A DNA stretch of 64,000 bases from Seriola aureovittata. Its lineage: Eukaryota; Chordata; Actinopteri; Carangiformes; Carangidae. The notes under the pieces are model-generated. The model did not search any database. It saw nothing but the letters and a program-made list of their open reading frames with translations, and was not told the DNA's origin. The position numbers were made by a program, and so were the translations under genes. Location of the stretch: assembly GCF_021018895.1 (NCBI RefSeq), contig NC_079383.1, positions 21,123,853 through 21,187,852 of the forward strand, given 5' to 3'. Of this stretch, positions 21,331-32,749 are shown one piece after another (the first letter of the stretch is position 1; each line of letters opens with the position of its first letter).

Positions 21331-22260
21331 TATTTTTAGGGCATTAACTTTACCTTTTATTTACTGCACACGTGCAAATTCATCCAAACGTATATTGGTT
21401 GTGAAACATGTTACAAGACAACGTTTAGTTGTGTTATACTTTTAAACACATGTGGCAGACCAACTCTCTCGTGACTCATCTCGGGAGCGGTCACATGTTT
21501 TTGCTCGGCAGAGACCGACCTGTCCTCGCAGAGTGTGATTATTAACGCGAGTCTGCCTCTGTGTTGTGGCGGGAAAGATAGGCTGCAGCCTCCAGTGACC
21601 TTGAACACAAATAAGGCCAAATGCTGCCTGAGTTATTTTTCACTTATTGTAGCACATGGGTCATTTGTTGAAAGTACACCCTCCTTTTAACTCTGTGACC
21701 GCGGCTGCCCCGCAGTTGCTTCTTCAGCCCCACAGTGAACGGCTTCATATCTTCCTCTATAGCAGCGCACCCTTCGCGCCCTCTGTGAGACATCAGTACA
21801 AACCAGAGCCGGCCCATGAGCTTTGAAGTTTGTTTCAAAGATACATCAAAGACTGCTGGAGTACAGATACAAGGGTGACATACCTCATTTAGTTACGCAG
21901 AATTTCACACGGCATTTTATAAATTTAGGCCATCAATGTAATTGTTGTGATGGATCCAGTAGCAGTAAAACAGTATTAATAGAATCCGAGCGTTAGAAAT
22001 TCAGTTTTCTATAAACTCATCTCTACACTGAATGGTTGTTACAGCTAATCTGACTTCCTGAGACCATGCTACTACATTTAACACAAACTCTCTCTTTCAA
22101 TAAATGTTCCCACTCATGATCTACATCAAACACCTCCCACCATCTGCTGCGAACTCCAACCTGCCGCTCACCTGTCAACTGTGTCAACACGTACACACTT
22201 ACACACACAGACTTTAATTAACTCCTCAGCTTCAGAATCCACTGACAGGCAATTATAATG
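21331..22260. other. Unique non-coding DNA
   Basis: Three minus-strand frames of 61-69 codons; none has context or resemblance. The part at 21480-21800 is GC-richer. No gene called. Confidence 0.45.
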
Positions 22261-22267
22261 TTTAAAC

Positions 22268-22277
22268 ATACATATAT

Positions 22278-22333
<56 letters not shown>
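22268..22333. repeat. Compound (TA)n(CA)n microsatellite
   Basis: About 27 nt of TA alternation passing directly into about 38 nt of CA. Confidence 0.95.
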
Positions 22334-22336
<3 letters not shown>

Positions 22337-22810
22337 AAGCAGACCATGTATCTTATAGAGAACTGTGTGTTTAATGGACCGTGAGGAAGCCGGATGCTTT
22401 GTTTATTTGCTGGGAAAGTGAATCATCAATTATGGATGTTTTTGAATTTCTATATGAATTTATAGAAGTGGCTGAGACGTATGCGGCTGACCTTTCACTG
22501 CTGCAGACAGGCCCAATATTCTCTGATAAAAACTATAACGATTATACTTGAGTTTGTAAAGCATATTTCTGATGCATGCAAAATTTAACAGGTTGGCCTC
22601 ATTTAGCATGTACTACTAGAGCTGCAATGGTATGTGGAAAGTTCAACTAATTAACTTAACTAAGAAACATGAACTGATTTATTAAAATGAAGCATCTACA
22701 AATAATGTGGAGGAGGAAAATAAACATCCAAATAAGATTACAAGCTGATGTGATCTGATCTACTCGCTACTCCATTAAAACTCATAGATAAACTGTTGAA
22801 ACAGAGAGCT
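22334..22810. other. A/T-rich non-coding DNA
   Basis: Contains a possible decayed 'AGAGCTGCAA' repeat end near 22620. No gene seen. Confidence 0.45.
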
Positions 22811-23294
22811 TAGTTGCTATAGTTAGCTACATGTTGGCTAATGGAGGAAAAGTTGATATAGTTAGCTACATGTTGGCTAACAGGGAAAGGTTGATATAGT
22901 TAGCTACATGTTGGTTAATGGAGGGAAAGTTGCTATAGTTAGCTACATGTTGGCTAATGGAGGAACAACTGCTATAGTTAGCTACATGTTGGCTAATGGA
23001 GGGAAAATTGTTATAGTTAGCTACATGTTGGCTAATGGAGGAACAGCTGCTATAGTTAGCTACATGTTGGCTAATGGAGGGACAGTGCTATAGTTAGCTA
23101 CATGTTGGCTAACGGAGGAAAAGTTGATATAGTTAGCTACATGTTGGCTAACGGAGGAAAAGTTGATATAGTTAGCTACATGTTGGCTAACAGGGAAAGG
23201 TTGATATAGTTAGCTACATGTTGGTTAATGGAGGGAAAGTTGCTATAGTTAGCTACATGTTGGCTAATGGAGGAGCAGCTGCTATAGTTAGCTA
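22811..23294. repeat. 39-bp minisatellite, about 12 units, with higher-order duplication
   Basis: Twelve occurrences of the core AGTTAGCTACATGTTGG, mostly spaced 38-40 nt. Units differ in their tails (AGGAAAAGTTGAT, CAGGGAAAGGTTGAT, GGAGGGAAAGTTGCT, GAACAGCTGCT). Because 39 is a multiple of three, part of the array is open and would encode a 13-residue repeat (IVSYMLANGGTAA-like) over 22908-23093; this is a by-product of the repeat, not evidence for a protein. The tail order of units 2-4 recurs in units 10-12. Confidence 0.95.
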
Positions 23295-23520
23295 GACGAT
23301 TCTCCAGCGCTAACACAGCGCTGTGGATACAGGTCTGACTATGAAACTTTAATAAATAATTTTGCTAAATAACATCCAGTTTATGATCCATTCATAATGA
23401 AATACATTTTGAACATGAATGCTGACGGAGGGTATTTGAGCTCGTCTGCTGTGGTTGTAATTTCAAAATAAAAGGTTAGGAACCACTGGTTTAAAAGGGA
23501 CTTAACCAGATAAGCAAATA
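23295..23520 (+). mobile_element. Dispersed repeat remnant (GGTTAGGAACCACTGG end)
   Basis: Ends in TTTCAAAATAAAAGGTTAGG and AACCACTGGTTTAAA, a motif I know as the end of a common fish repeat. The left boundary is unclear and may have been lost in the minisatellite. Confidence 0.45.
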
Positions 23521-24110
23521 CAGTTTCGCTGTAATCCCATGGATACTGAAGTTAATACCTGCATGGCAAATAAGATTAGGTCAGTATTACCAATGTGTTA
23601 TATTCATTTCAAATAGGTTTTTCTATTACGTCTGATCTGTGACATTGTTCGAGGGATAAAAAATAATCACAATCTACAAGCGGCAGACTTGAACATCATG
23701 AATACACCCTTGAAATGTGAAACAGACTGAAAAGGGATCTTACGGTTCTTTTCTGTTAATTCCCGACTTAATCTACTATATTTCTTCAAACCCATCAGAT
23801 ATTGAGAAAATACATTCGTCCTAGTTACCAGATTATTATCTACCAGCTGGCGGCTAGCAAAGCACAGTGATTAATTTTTCCAAAATATATCACACCAGCT
23901 TTATCCAGCGTTCAGCACCTCTTCTGAAAGTTTCCCTCAAGGTGCACTTAGAGTTGTAAAGTACAGGCTTAAAGGGAGATTAAGAAAATGACTCTGTGGT
24001 CAAAGGAGCAGTGCGGGTCCCCCGAAACATTTCTGTTGAACTGTGTGTGGAATTTAGACCTTGGTAAAGTCTAAATAACCTTTAAAAAACTCTGCAGAAA
24101 AAAAAAACAC
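23521..24110. other. Unique non-coding DNA
   Basis: A/T-balanced, no simple repeats, no frames of note. The words CATTGTTCGAGGGATAAA and AGTGATTAATTTTTCC are of the kind seen in regulatory DNA. Confidence 0.4.
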
Positions 24111-24114
24111 ATGG

Positions 24115-24410
24115 ATGCTACATCTTGGAGAGCTACTACGTCCCTGCACTGTACTTTGATCTGATTTAAATGAAGGCTACCCTCAACAAAATGGCCTCTA
24201 ATTATTTTGTCTTTGAATTTGAAATGAGAATACCCACGGGACACTGACGGAGGTCTGAAAGAGCTACAGCTGAAAGTAATTTTCTCATTTCCCCGTGCTC
24301 TGTAAGCTCGCCCTCCCCAAACACGGCGACAATAAGAATCAAGAGAATTGGACTCTAGATTAAATTATGCGTTCGAGGTTTGGGAGCACAGAAAGGCCTT
24401 GAGTCAATGT
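24115..24410. promoter_or_regulatory. Enhancer-like unique block H
   Basis: Unique DNA with TTTGATCTGATTTAAATG, CTAATTATTTTGTCTTTG, CGACAATAAGAATC and GATTAAATTATGCG. No coding potential seen. Confidence 0.35.
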
Positions 24411-24660
24411 GTTATTTTATAAGTTTATCTGCAGCTTTTTTCCAAATGTAACCCCCCCCCCACCATCACCACCCCTCCCGTGCCTATTGAAGAATATAAT
24501 GTGCTTTCTTCATAAACACATCACCACTGTGTTTTAAATGATAATAAATAAATAAAAAAACTGGCAGAGTTGCTCATCAACACTTCCCCTCTCAGAGAAA
24601 ACACTGTGGCAGTCTGCCATCTCTCTGCTGAATCATTACATTCATTGCCATAACTACACT

Positions 24661-24686
24661 GGGGGGGGGGGGGGGGGGGGGGGGGG
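24661..24686. repeat. Poly-G tract, 26 nt
   Basis: Uninterrupted G run. It gives the proline run in a 66-codon minus-strand frame, which is rejected. Confidence 0.9.
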
Positions 24687-24719
24687 CAGACAGAGGCCGA
24701 CTCCAGTCCTGGGATTCTC

Positions 24720-24920
24720 ACCCCTCAGACTCAGAGCTCACCTTGACATTTCCAGCTAATGACACCGAGCGAGGGCTCAGGATTTTTCATGGCTTTGTAC
24801 ACGTGTGTGCCATTTTTGCGACTGAGCTAATAACGGATTCTTGGATGTAATTGTGCCAGTCGGCCCAGACCTCTCTGTGTATGATATCTTTGCATCTCCA
24901 GTGCTTTACACACATTTTCC
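24720..24920. promoter_or_regulatory. Enhancer-like unique block I
   Basis: Unique DNA with TCCAGCTAATGACACCG, GAGCTAATAACGG and ATGATATCTTTGCATC. No frame of interest in this part. Confidence 0.3.
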
Positions 24921-25339
24921 TCCTTTATTTCCTTTTAACATTTAAACTGTATCCTCATTTTTTTTTGTTGCTGGCACAGTCTGTCATTTGTTTTCTTCAT
25001 TGCTGTCCAAATCCCTCCTTGCCAGTCACACAAACAAGAGTATTTATTAACTGCAAATGCAAAATGAACATTTCCTTCTGCTGCTTCTTCACATGACAAG
25101 TGTTTAACTGTTGAACCATTAAGTGGCTGTTATTAAGAAGCCAGCACAGGAAACAAAATGTATTTGTCAGAGGTTAGCGCTGCCTCCTGCTACTGAGCCG
25201 CAGTGAGGTGCGACGACTCCTTTTATTTAGCCCCCAGTTTGTGATTCTTCCAACCTTCTGGATGTCTGAATGATAAAATATATTGTCAATCTGAAGTCTC
25301 CTGTCTGTCTCTGACCACGGGTAAAAAACATCCATCTAC
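24921..25339. other. Pyrimidine-rich non-coding DNA
   Basis: T/C-rich with several short T runs. The 81-codon plus frame at 24851-25096 is hydrophobic only because of pyrimidine-rich codons. No gene called. Confidence 0.45.
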
Positions 25340-25480
25340 CAGCACCTCTAAAGTTTCCTTTGAACCTTTAGTCTCCACTTAATGCTAAGCTAAGCTAACA
25401 AGCTGTTTGCTCCAGCTACATATTTACTGTACAGATATGAAAGAGGCATCGAGTTTCTTATCTAAGGCAACGTCCAAATA
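25340..25480 (-). mobile_element. Repeat family A, copy 4
   Basis: CCAGCACCTCTAAAGTTTCC, TTAATGCTAAGCTAAGCTAA, GCTCCAGCTACATATTTACT and AGGCATCGAGTTTCTTATCT, in reverse orientation. The terminal part beyond about 25480 is decayed. Confidence 0.7.
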
Positions 25481-25900
25481 CCATCTACACCAACACACCT
25501 GAAAATGCATACATGTGTAACCTTAATTATTATTATTATTATGATTTTTTGTGTTATTGGATAAACGATGGAACAGCAAAGACAGTTATAGCGTTAAAAT
25601 GCAGAATTTAACTTTAACTTAACCCAACAGCTGCTAGCAAAGACAACAAGGTCAGTGACGCTTGTAATTCCTGCTGATAAGACCCAACCAGGAAACGAAC
25701 ATACGTGTCTACGTCATCGTTTTCAACGGTTTCTGTTTTCCAGATGTGTTTCCAAAATCCTCCTGTGGACGCCAGGAGTGAACGTCGCAAAAGAGATGCG
25801 TTTTAAAACTATAAAGTCACAGTGTGTATGCATCAAACTCTTAAAAAGAGACAATAAGCATATTTTGTAAGATATGTTACATAAGATGTATTAATTATTC
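25481..25900. other. A/T-rich non-coding DNA
   Basis: (ATT)n at about 25528-25542. The 71-codon plus frame at 25655-25870 has no recognisable feature. Nothing else seen. Confidence 0.45.
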
Positions 25901-26420
25901 CTTGAGGGACTATTATTTCTGGCCTTTGATGCGAGTAGCACATGGGTGCGGTCGCTCTAAAGCAGGAGAGTCATTTAAATAAGCAGATTTTGGACGTCAT
26001 TAGATGATGCGGTCGTCGTATCGTGCTTCATGTTTATGCATCCGCACTGTCAAAGCTGTATCTGTAAAAGTTGTTGTTTCAGGGAATGCGGTGAAGTGTT
26101 TTCTCATTGGCACTCTCTCCTGAGGTTGTTCTCCATAGAGTGCATGAAGCCTGTAAATGTGTCATCTGAACAGCAGGGGATAACTGCTGTGCTTTCTTGG
26201 TTTTCAAGCCTCTGATGCCTACCTTTGATTTTCCTCTGCTCTCAGCTTTGCATTGATACCATCTGGCAGCAACAGAGAGCTAGTGAGCTGGGGAGGAGAG
26301 AGGAGGGGAGGCGAAGCATGGGGTACTCCGCTGTCTGATTAATCATGCTAATCAGTGATGAGGGGTTAGAAGTCCATTAACCTGTTCGAAAACGCCACAG
26401 ACTGCCATACTTCTGAGGGC
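25900..26420. promoter_or_regulatory. Enhancer-like unique block J
   Basis: Unique DNA including CCTTTGATTTTCC, TTTGCATTGATACC and a homeodomain-type inverted pair TGATTA...TAATCA near 26337-26355. It grades into the G-rich tract downstream. Confidence 0.4.
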
Positions 26421-26450
26421 GCGGGCCCAGTGGAGCGGCAGCCACAGATG

Positions 26451-26478
26451 GAGGGGGGGCGGGGGCGGGGCGGGGGGA
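26451..26478 (+). other. G-quadruplex-prone G tract
   Basis: Four consecutive G runs (7, 5, 4 and 6 G) separated by single C bases on the plus strand, the classical four-run pattern with one-base loops. Confidence 0.75.
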
Positions 26479-26479
26479 G

Positions 26480-26900
26480 TCAAAAAAAAAACTGCAGGCA
26501 CATGGAGGCGAACTGAGGGGCGAAACACCTGTGCTGGGGATGGGATGAGGAGAGTCCAGCTCCCTCCCTTTGCAGCACTAAAACACCCTCAGCCCTCCCG
26601 CCGCCCAGCACGCCACTGTCGCCTCGGAGGGGTCAGCTGTGTCTACAAGACAAATCTGGGGAAACAAGGATAAAAGGATAATCCCGTGCTTGGCTAACGT
26701 GTTGGGTAGCATCACAAAAAACAAAATAGCGGCTGAGGTGGTCGGTGTTTGTATTTAAAAAACGTAATGAGCTGAGATTACAGATGCAGCCCGCCATGTT
26801 TGTAGTTTCCTCCAGTCATTTCTCGGCTGTGGCTCCAGAGGCATCGAGTTCAACAGCACCTACGTTTCTAACCAACGGGCAACATAATTACTCCGGCTAA
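26480..26900. promoter_or_regulatory. GC-rich flank, possible promoter-like block
   Basis: After an A run the sequence is GC-rich with CpGs (CCTCCCGCCGCCCAGCACGC), then unique A/T-balanced DNA. There is no TATA box and no credible first exon, so a promoter is only one possibility. Confidence 0.25.
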
Positions 26901-27350
26901 TTCGCTTTAAATGAAAATATTGATTATTGTCCTTTGTTTTTTTGTTTACATTATCCAGAGGTTACAGTCGAGGTTAAGGGAAGATTAACTGAAAGGCCAC
27001 TTGTTGTTGACGTTCTCATTCAAGCCTAATGAGGGAAAAAATGATTAGAAAAGCGCCACGGAGCCGCGGTCTCGCTTTTCTGTGAAATCACTGTTTGAAG
27101 GAAAATGTCACAGCCATCCACTCAGGGCGAAACTGCAGCTCTCACATTTCAGTTTGATCCTTTTTGAACAATTGAGGACGCCGTTTTTCGTGGGCCACTA
27201 CCATTTATCAAAGCTCAACACAAACGCAAGGCTGCGGTACAACACTACAGTAGCTAATGCAATTTCAAATCAGATATCTCTGGAGTTACTAAATGTGCAT
27301 TATGAAAAAGTTTTTTAAAAAGTATTTTAAAGTGAAAATCCACCTTCAAA
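26900..27350. promoter_or_regulatory. Enhancer-like unique block K
   Basis: Unique DNA with GGCTAATTCGCTTTAAATG, TTGATTATTGTCCTTTG and AAGCCTAATGAGG. Frames at 27082-27484 overlap on both strands without context. Confidence 0.35.
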
Positions 27351-28020
27351 CACAATGCCAGTGCTATCCTTGAAATATGAGAAAGCTGAGTATTTGTCCA
27401 CAATCCTCTCCCACAGCCAGGACCCACATTATCATGGTTTCTACTGTCTGAAACCTTCAAGCAATAAAACTTATCCAGTGGCAATAACCTGGAGATTTCA
27501 TCGAGTTAAGAGTTTTTTTTTTTTTTTTTTTTTTCTAGTCGGTATCGAGGATCGTCAAGAGACTCTGCCCCGGGGTCAGTCGTTTCCAGCTTTGGGACAA
27601 TTGATTTGTTTGTGTTCACAAAACCAAATTGGGGAGAGGAAGGTTACACACTGTAAATGCAGCAGCCTCCTGACCGGCAAGTCCGCGGGGACGTGAGCTC
27701 CAACATTTAGGCGAGTCTCTCCCTCCGTCTGGTCTCTTCATTTCACTCTGTTAGCGTCTGTGTGTGGGTGCTGCAACGTGCAGGGGCTGAAAACACAGAC
27801 TCCACAGATGATGGATCTTTCAGGGGGGATGAGCAATTTAGAAAATAAGCCACGACGGCTCAGTATGAGCGGTTACTGAGCGTGGAACAGCCACTGCTGT
27901 CTTTACCCATCATTTCAACAGTAGTTCCAGTTGCCTACTTTGCATTTATCCTGCTTTTTTAAATGTACAGTATGCTCTGATGTAGATCATTGGCCAGCTG
28001 GCTGGATACAGTCATGTGAC
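27351..28020. other. Unique non-coding DNA with poly-T
   Basis: A 22-nt T run at 27513-27534 interrupts a 113-codon plus frame and supplies its phenylalanine run, so that frame is rejected. No gene seen. Confidence 0.5.
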
Positions 28021-28024
28021 TTCA

Positions 28025-28046
28025 CTATATATATATATATACACAC
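28025..28046. repeat. (TA)n microsatellite
   Basis: About nine TA units followed by CACACC. Confidence 0.9.
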
Positions 28047-28800
28047 CTATATATGTTTATCTACTTTGTATGCACACTTTATTTACAGTAAATAAGTACA
28101 GGGTAAACCGGGGTAAGAAGCCCTCTGTGGGCGTCCAGCCTTGCTAATTTTATATTTGGGGGAAATATGTACATCATCACCTAACACAATAACGTACTAG
28201 CTGATCAGTGGTAAGAAATATTATCAGTTTAAAAGGTTAAATAGATGAGTTTACGATAATAACATTATAGTTAGCAATACTAGCTTGTAGCACTAGCTTG
28301 CTGGCTTTAATTTAATTTATTAATTCAATGATATTATTTCGATTATTATTCCATCTTGTTTCAGATCAATGTTTTTAACATGTTTTTATGTTCATTTTGT
28401 CTTTTTATTTTTATCATTGTCATCATCAAAGTTGAATTTATATTATATATTGTTTTTAAATAAATCTGTCTTGTCCTATACGCCCTTCAAATTGGAAATT
28501 GATTGGCAATAATCAAACTACTCTAAAAACAAATGTGCCATTAACATTTAAGCTGCAGTTAAAGTAATAGTAACATCAGAATTTGAAAATAAAGTTAATC
28601 TATTGCATAAATAGACACATTATTGTACATTACACAGATTATGTTCAGTGCCATTGGTTTTAAAATTCCTACTTTCTCTGTGCATCTCAAAAGCAGCACA
28701 GTTAAAGGTCACCTCCATGACACGTCTAAAGTACATTTAAAAATAAAATACTCTGCTTGAAATAATCATTTGTGTCTGATATGGATTTTTCCAAAACAAA
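28047..28800. other. A/T-rich non-coding DNA
   Basis: Strongly A/T-rich. The words TTTTATGTTCATTTTGTC and ATTATTATTCCATCTTG recur in similar form near 62320-62400, suggesting a shared old repeat, but the match is too loose to call. Confidence 0.45.
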
Positions 28801-29450
28801 GTTGCATCCACTCATAAAAAAAAATGAATATGCAAATGTTTATTTCTGAAGTTTACCGGATGCAAGATGTCTCTTACTTTCCTGAGAAGTTTATTCTCAG
28901 TGTATGTGCGCCGGAGGTTTAAGGTGAGAGCAGAGAAACTTTTTCCTCTGCACTCGCATTGTTCTGCACTGCGAAGCTCAAACATCCAAGTGAAGGAGGA
29001 ATAAGCAAAACAGAGGTACTTTAGGACCAAGGGAAGATTGTGGGACACAAACTGCAGCCTCCTGCATGAAAGTTAAATGCGCTACACTCCCATCAACCAG
29101 CCCGACCTTTACACCCCGAGTTTTTGTCTCACTACATTATGGGCACATTACTTCCTGCATTGGCACTGAACATTGGCACTGTGCATAAATCATGAGGTGC
29201 ACAATTGCTCAATATGGATGTAATTACCTTGGGCAGAAATGTGCAGCTCTTCCAGTAGCTATAGGACGAACGTACAGAGACAAAAGAGGATAAAATACGA
29301 GGTCTGGAGAAAAATAAGTTAAAGAAGGTGTAAAATCAGCCCAACAAGCAGAGGAACTGCATCCATATTGTATGATTATACACCTCTGAATGCCATCACT
29401 GGAAGTAGTGTGCCCTATATATAGCATGGCAGAATGTGGTTGGGATGGTG
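28801..29450. other. Unique non-coding DNA
   Basis: Minus-strand frames of 78 and 67 codons at 28812-29048 and 29224-29427 show no family resemblance and no paired splice sites. CATGGCACTGT-like words recur near 29160-29180. No gene called. Confidence 0.45.
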
Positions 29451-30480
29451 GATGGTTTACGGATCACAGACCTTTTCACTTATCTCTAAAATCTCTCCCC
29501 AACTTTAACCAAGTCTCTCAGCTGCCTAACCCTGATTGATTGATTGTTTTGATTGACAACCCCGTAGCAGCAGAAGTTACACGCTGTGCATTTAACCACA
29601 TCTTGTTAACTAGAACCACAATCTTTCCCTGGGCTTAACCGCTCCAGAGATATTTGAGAAAGCGAGAATCAGGGTTTTCTGTGATGACGGGGGTCGATAC
29701 ATAATCAGAGCAGCGCCTGTTTAATATCCTGTATCCTCTACTATCTTCAGACCGCAGCAACGACCTCGTACTTAACATGAAGCGGTAAGAAGCTAGTCCG
29801 CCGGTCCGTCTCTCAAACAGCCTAATGTTGGATCTGTTCGTGTTTCCAGCTGCTCCCTATAAATTTTATGGCTGGTACTTTCAGCTGAAGACAAAAGGTA
29901 GTGGACCTCTCGTCGCAGTGAACTCATTTAGATGATAAGCCCATGAATCTATGTTGTATAACTATATTGGTGAAGGGTTACAGCTACAGTTGGGGTTAAT
30001 GGTTAAGTTATTATTTATTCATCCCTGTGGGGGGAATTTGTCCTCTTGCATTTAACCCTTGAGAACTATTTAAGAGCAATGTGCCGCTACAGCGCAGCAC
30101 CAGGGGACCAAGTCTAGTTCTGAGGAAAGTGCTTTGGTCAAGGACAACTTTAGCAGTATTTCTCTAAAAAGCTACTGTAACAAGGAAAACATCTACAGCA
30201 AACATGCAAACTCAACACAGATAGCAGAGGGCTGAGATTTGACGGCGGGGACATTTAAATGTAGATTTAAAATCTAGATTTTGTTCAGTTCAGTCAAGTA
30301 CAGCAGAATCGAATTTCACTCAATACCCAGAGTTGAGTAGTGCTCGGGTCAGTGTTTTGAATTTACAAAACCAAAGCGCACTGAATAAAGAGTTTTCCCA
30401 TAGCCGTGCAAGAGAGATGCTATCATCAGACTCTGTAAGCAAACTTTTCCACTCCTGTTCCTCTGATAAGAAACAAAACA
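29451..30480. other. Non-coding DNA, probable old repeat debris
   Basis: (TGAT)n-like GATTGATTGATTG near 29532-29545; otherwise unique or decayed sequence. No exon candidate with both splice sites found. Confidence 0.4.
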
Positions 30481-30486
30481 TCTCAC

Positions 30487-30487
<1 letters not shown>

Positions 30488-30520
<33 letters not shown>
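30488..30520. repeat. (AC)n microsatellite
   Basis: About 16 AC units. All three overlapping frames here run through it. Confidence 0.95.
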
Positions 30521-30522
<2 letters not shown>

Positions 30523-31185
30523 CTTTATATTGGTGCAGATGAAGGAGAGGCTTTCCACTGACTCATTTTTACATAATGCTATGAATAGAATACCCCGTCT
30601 GTGAACCTACCGCAGCACTGATCTGTTTCTGGATGTAACAAAAAGCCTCACAACGCAAAAAAAAAATATTAATTAAAGGGCACAGAGATCCTTCTTCCTG
30701 GTCAATACCACTGCGTAGACTAATCACTTAGTCCAGCAGAACAAGCTATTTAGAAATGCCAAGTCTCTATTAAACAGAGTTCTTATCTTTCCTCTGCAGA
30801 TCTGAGAAATCCCAGCTTACTGTATCTGGTTCTGTCCACAGTGACCTCCCTTTGAGGCCGTGTGGCGCACTTTCATTTTACATTCACCGCTTCTTCTTAA
30901 TTTCACATTTTTGCTCGGACTCTCCGTGCACTCACATTTCAATCAGGTTCTAAAAAAATGTTATTCCCTCAGTCCCCTTGTTTTAATTCCTTAACGCTGG
31001 TCCACAAAGCACAAAGTAAACATAACATACCACGCAGAGGGAGAGCTTTAAAAGGTAGCATAAGAAAAAACTGTCACAAAGCCAACATGGTCAATATATC
31101 ACTCAATGCACTGTGTTTCTGGTCCAGCTCCGATAGGATCCAGGCCAGGAAGTCTGGGCTCGGACGAGAGGGGGGCTGAACATTG
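30521..31185. other. Unique non-coding DNA
   Basis: Balanced, repeat-free apart from an 8-nt A run near 30660. The parts at 30680-30900 and 31050-31180 could be regulatory by texture. No gene seen. Confidence 0.4.
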
Positions 31186-31194
31186 GATCTGTTA

Positions 31195-31265
31195 TTTATC
31201 ACCATAACCGTAAAACATGGAGGCAGAGCAGGGAGGGAGAGGGAGGAGGGAAGGGGCTGGAGTAG
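31195..31265 (+). other. Purine-rich G/A tract
   Basis: GGAGGCAGAGCAGGGAGGGA continuing as GAGGGAGGAGGGAAGGGG: at least four runs of three or more G on one strand, so G-quadruplex or triplex formation is possible. Confidence 0.5.
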
Positions 31266-31680
31266 TCATGTTAGGAAGAAACCCGTATCTCCATAGGAGT
31301 GATTGATGGGGATGAGGAATCGCTCCTGTCACGGTGCAATTACACCGGTCGGACAGGATGTGTTTGAAGGACAGAGCTGGAGAGCACAGAGTGGGAGGAT
31401 GGAGTGATTCATCCTGAAGGAAAGCGCAGCAAAACAAATGATGTTACGGTCTTGACCTTGTAACGGTGATGAAATATCATCTCTTGTTAATTTTAAATGA
31501 TTCCCTGCCTGGAAGCCTTTTTTATTTTTATATATATAATGCATATTTGTTCATTAAAAGTCAGAGAAAAAAAACGGTCATGGCCACAGCTGTTGTGCAC
31601 TGGGAGGGTTTAAGTCTGTTGACGCAGCCCTTCTCGTCCCTTTTTATTTTTGTCTGGCAGCTTCTTTACAGGAGGTGAAG
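31266..31680. other. Unique non-coding DNA
   Basis: Contains GGAGTGATTGATGGGG and a TTTATTTTTATATATATAATG patch. Frames on both strands overlap. Nothing assigned. Confidence 0.4.
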
Positions 31681-31689
31681 ACCTACTAT

Positions 31690-31930
31690 CTATTAGTTAA
31701 AGAGGTTTTCACCACAGGTAGTGCTACAGAGGGCTGTTTTCACAAGCGTGCCCCTGTTTCATACCTTTTCTCACACCTACATTAGCAGGTATGAGCAGGT
31801 TCTTTTAAACATGGGTAAACGCCGTAGACGGTAAATAAAGATGGACGTAGCCTCACATCCTGTCACCGTCTTCTCGCTACTCTCAGCGATCAATAATTGG
31901 CGGCGGTGTTGCAATGTGTCAAGAAAAGCA
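31690..31930. mobile_element. Probable dispersed repeat fragment (AAGATGGACGTAGC)
   Basis: TAAATAAAGATGGACGTAGC at about 31832 resembles a word of a common fish repeat; the surrounding sequence is decayed and no ends can be placed. Confidence 0.35.
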
Positions 31931-31931
31931 G

Positions 31932-31950
31932 TGAAGAAGAAGAAGAAGAA
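31932..31950. repeat. (GAA)n microsatellite
   Basis: About six GAA units. Confidence 0.85.
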
Positions 31951-32142
31951 TGCTGGAGGTGACCAAAGACAATTCATCCTATGAGGAACATGAATGTACG
32001 CCAAGACGTTTCACTGAAACCTCTTTAACCAGCAGAAGAGGAAAAACTCACCAAAATCATCAGCATTCACCCTCTGGGGATAATGAATATCTGCACAAAA
32101 TTTCACGGCAATTCAGCAAAAAGGTTTCAATACATCAAACTT
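31950..32142 (+). mobile_element. Dispersed repeat family C, copy 2
   Basis: Contains TTCATCCTATGAGGAACATG, ACCCTCTGGGGATAATGAAT, then TGCACAAAATTTCACGGCAA, matching the second half of the family seen at 3565-3800: tandem 'CATCCTctgrGGAaCATGAAT' modules. Non-coding; the 64-codon frame across it is incidental. Confidence 0.65.
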
Positions 32143-32560
32143 AATGTAGCTGCAGCGATAATGTTTACACTAGTCTCGGCTCAGAGACGTGAGAAGAGCA
32201 AATGTAGCTTTCAAGAAATGTAATATAAAATCCTTCATGATTTGATGAGGTCAAAATGAGTCACGATCTTAATACGAGATGGCAACAGGGAGTTTTACTA
32301 AATATCGTCTCATACTTTCATTACTTGCCATTAGTTTCCAACTTTTCCAATACTTTATAAAAAGGTGCTGTTGATCTCATCAGCGGCGACCAAAGGGACG
32401 GCTGACCCCCGCTAACTCCAACAGCCCACTCAGCAGTCCTGCATGGATAACAGACTCCGAGATGAGTTCAGTTCCCCAAGCGATCGGGGGGAATTGGTGG
32501 TGGATTTGTGTTATCCTGCCTCGCCTTCAAATCTGCTCGATACCTGGCATTTCTTTCTTT
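32143..32560. other. Unique non-coding DNA
   Basis: Contains GATTTGATGAGGTCAAAATG near 32238. Frames at 32443-32699 run into the pyrimidine tract and are low-complexity. Confidence 0.45.
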
Positions 32561-32568
32561 CTCTGCAA

Positions 32569-32610
32569 CCCCCCCTCCCCCCTCCCCCTTCCCTCCCCCC
32601 TCCCCCTCCC
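32569..32610. repeat. C/T-rich (CCCCCTCC)n tract
   Basis: Imperfect CCCCCTCC repetition, all pyrimidine on the plus strand for about 42 nt; triplex-prone. It generates Pro/Ser- or Gly-rich frames in every reading frame. Confidence 0.9.
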
Positions 32611-32749
32611 ATCAATTCCTTCTGCTCCAGCTTTTCTTCCTCACTCCTGTAAAGTGTCAAATCTCTGCGTCTCTGAGTCGGACTCGTCTTTGTGAATAGA
32701 AAGAAACGACAAATGACAAATAAATGAATATTGATCTCCATAAAGATCC

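Noticed and set aside
27355..27696. 113-residue plus-strand frame
   Set aside because: Interrupted by a 22-nt T run encoding phenylalanines; any length change would break it.
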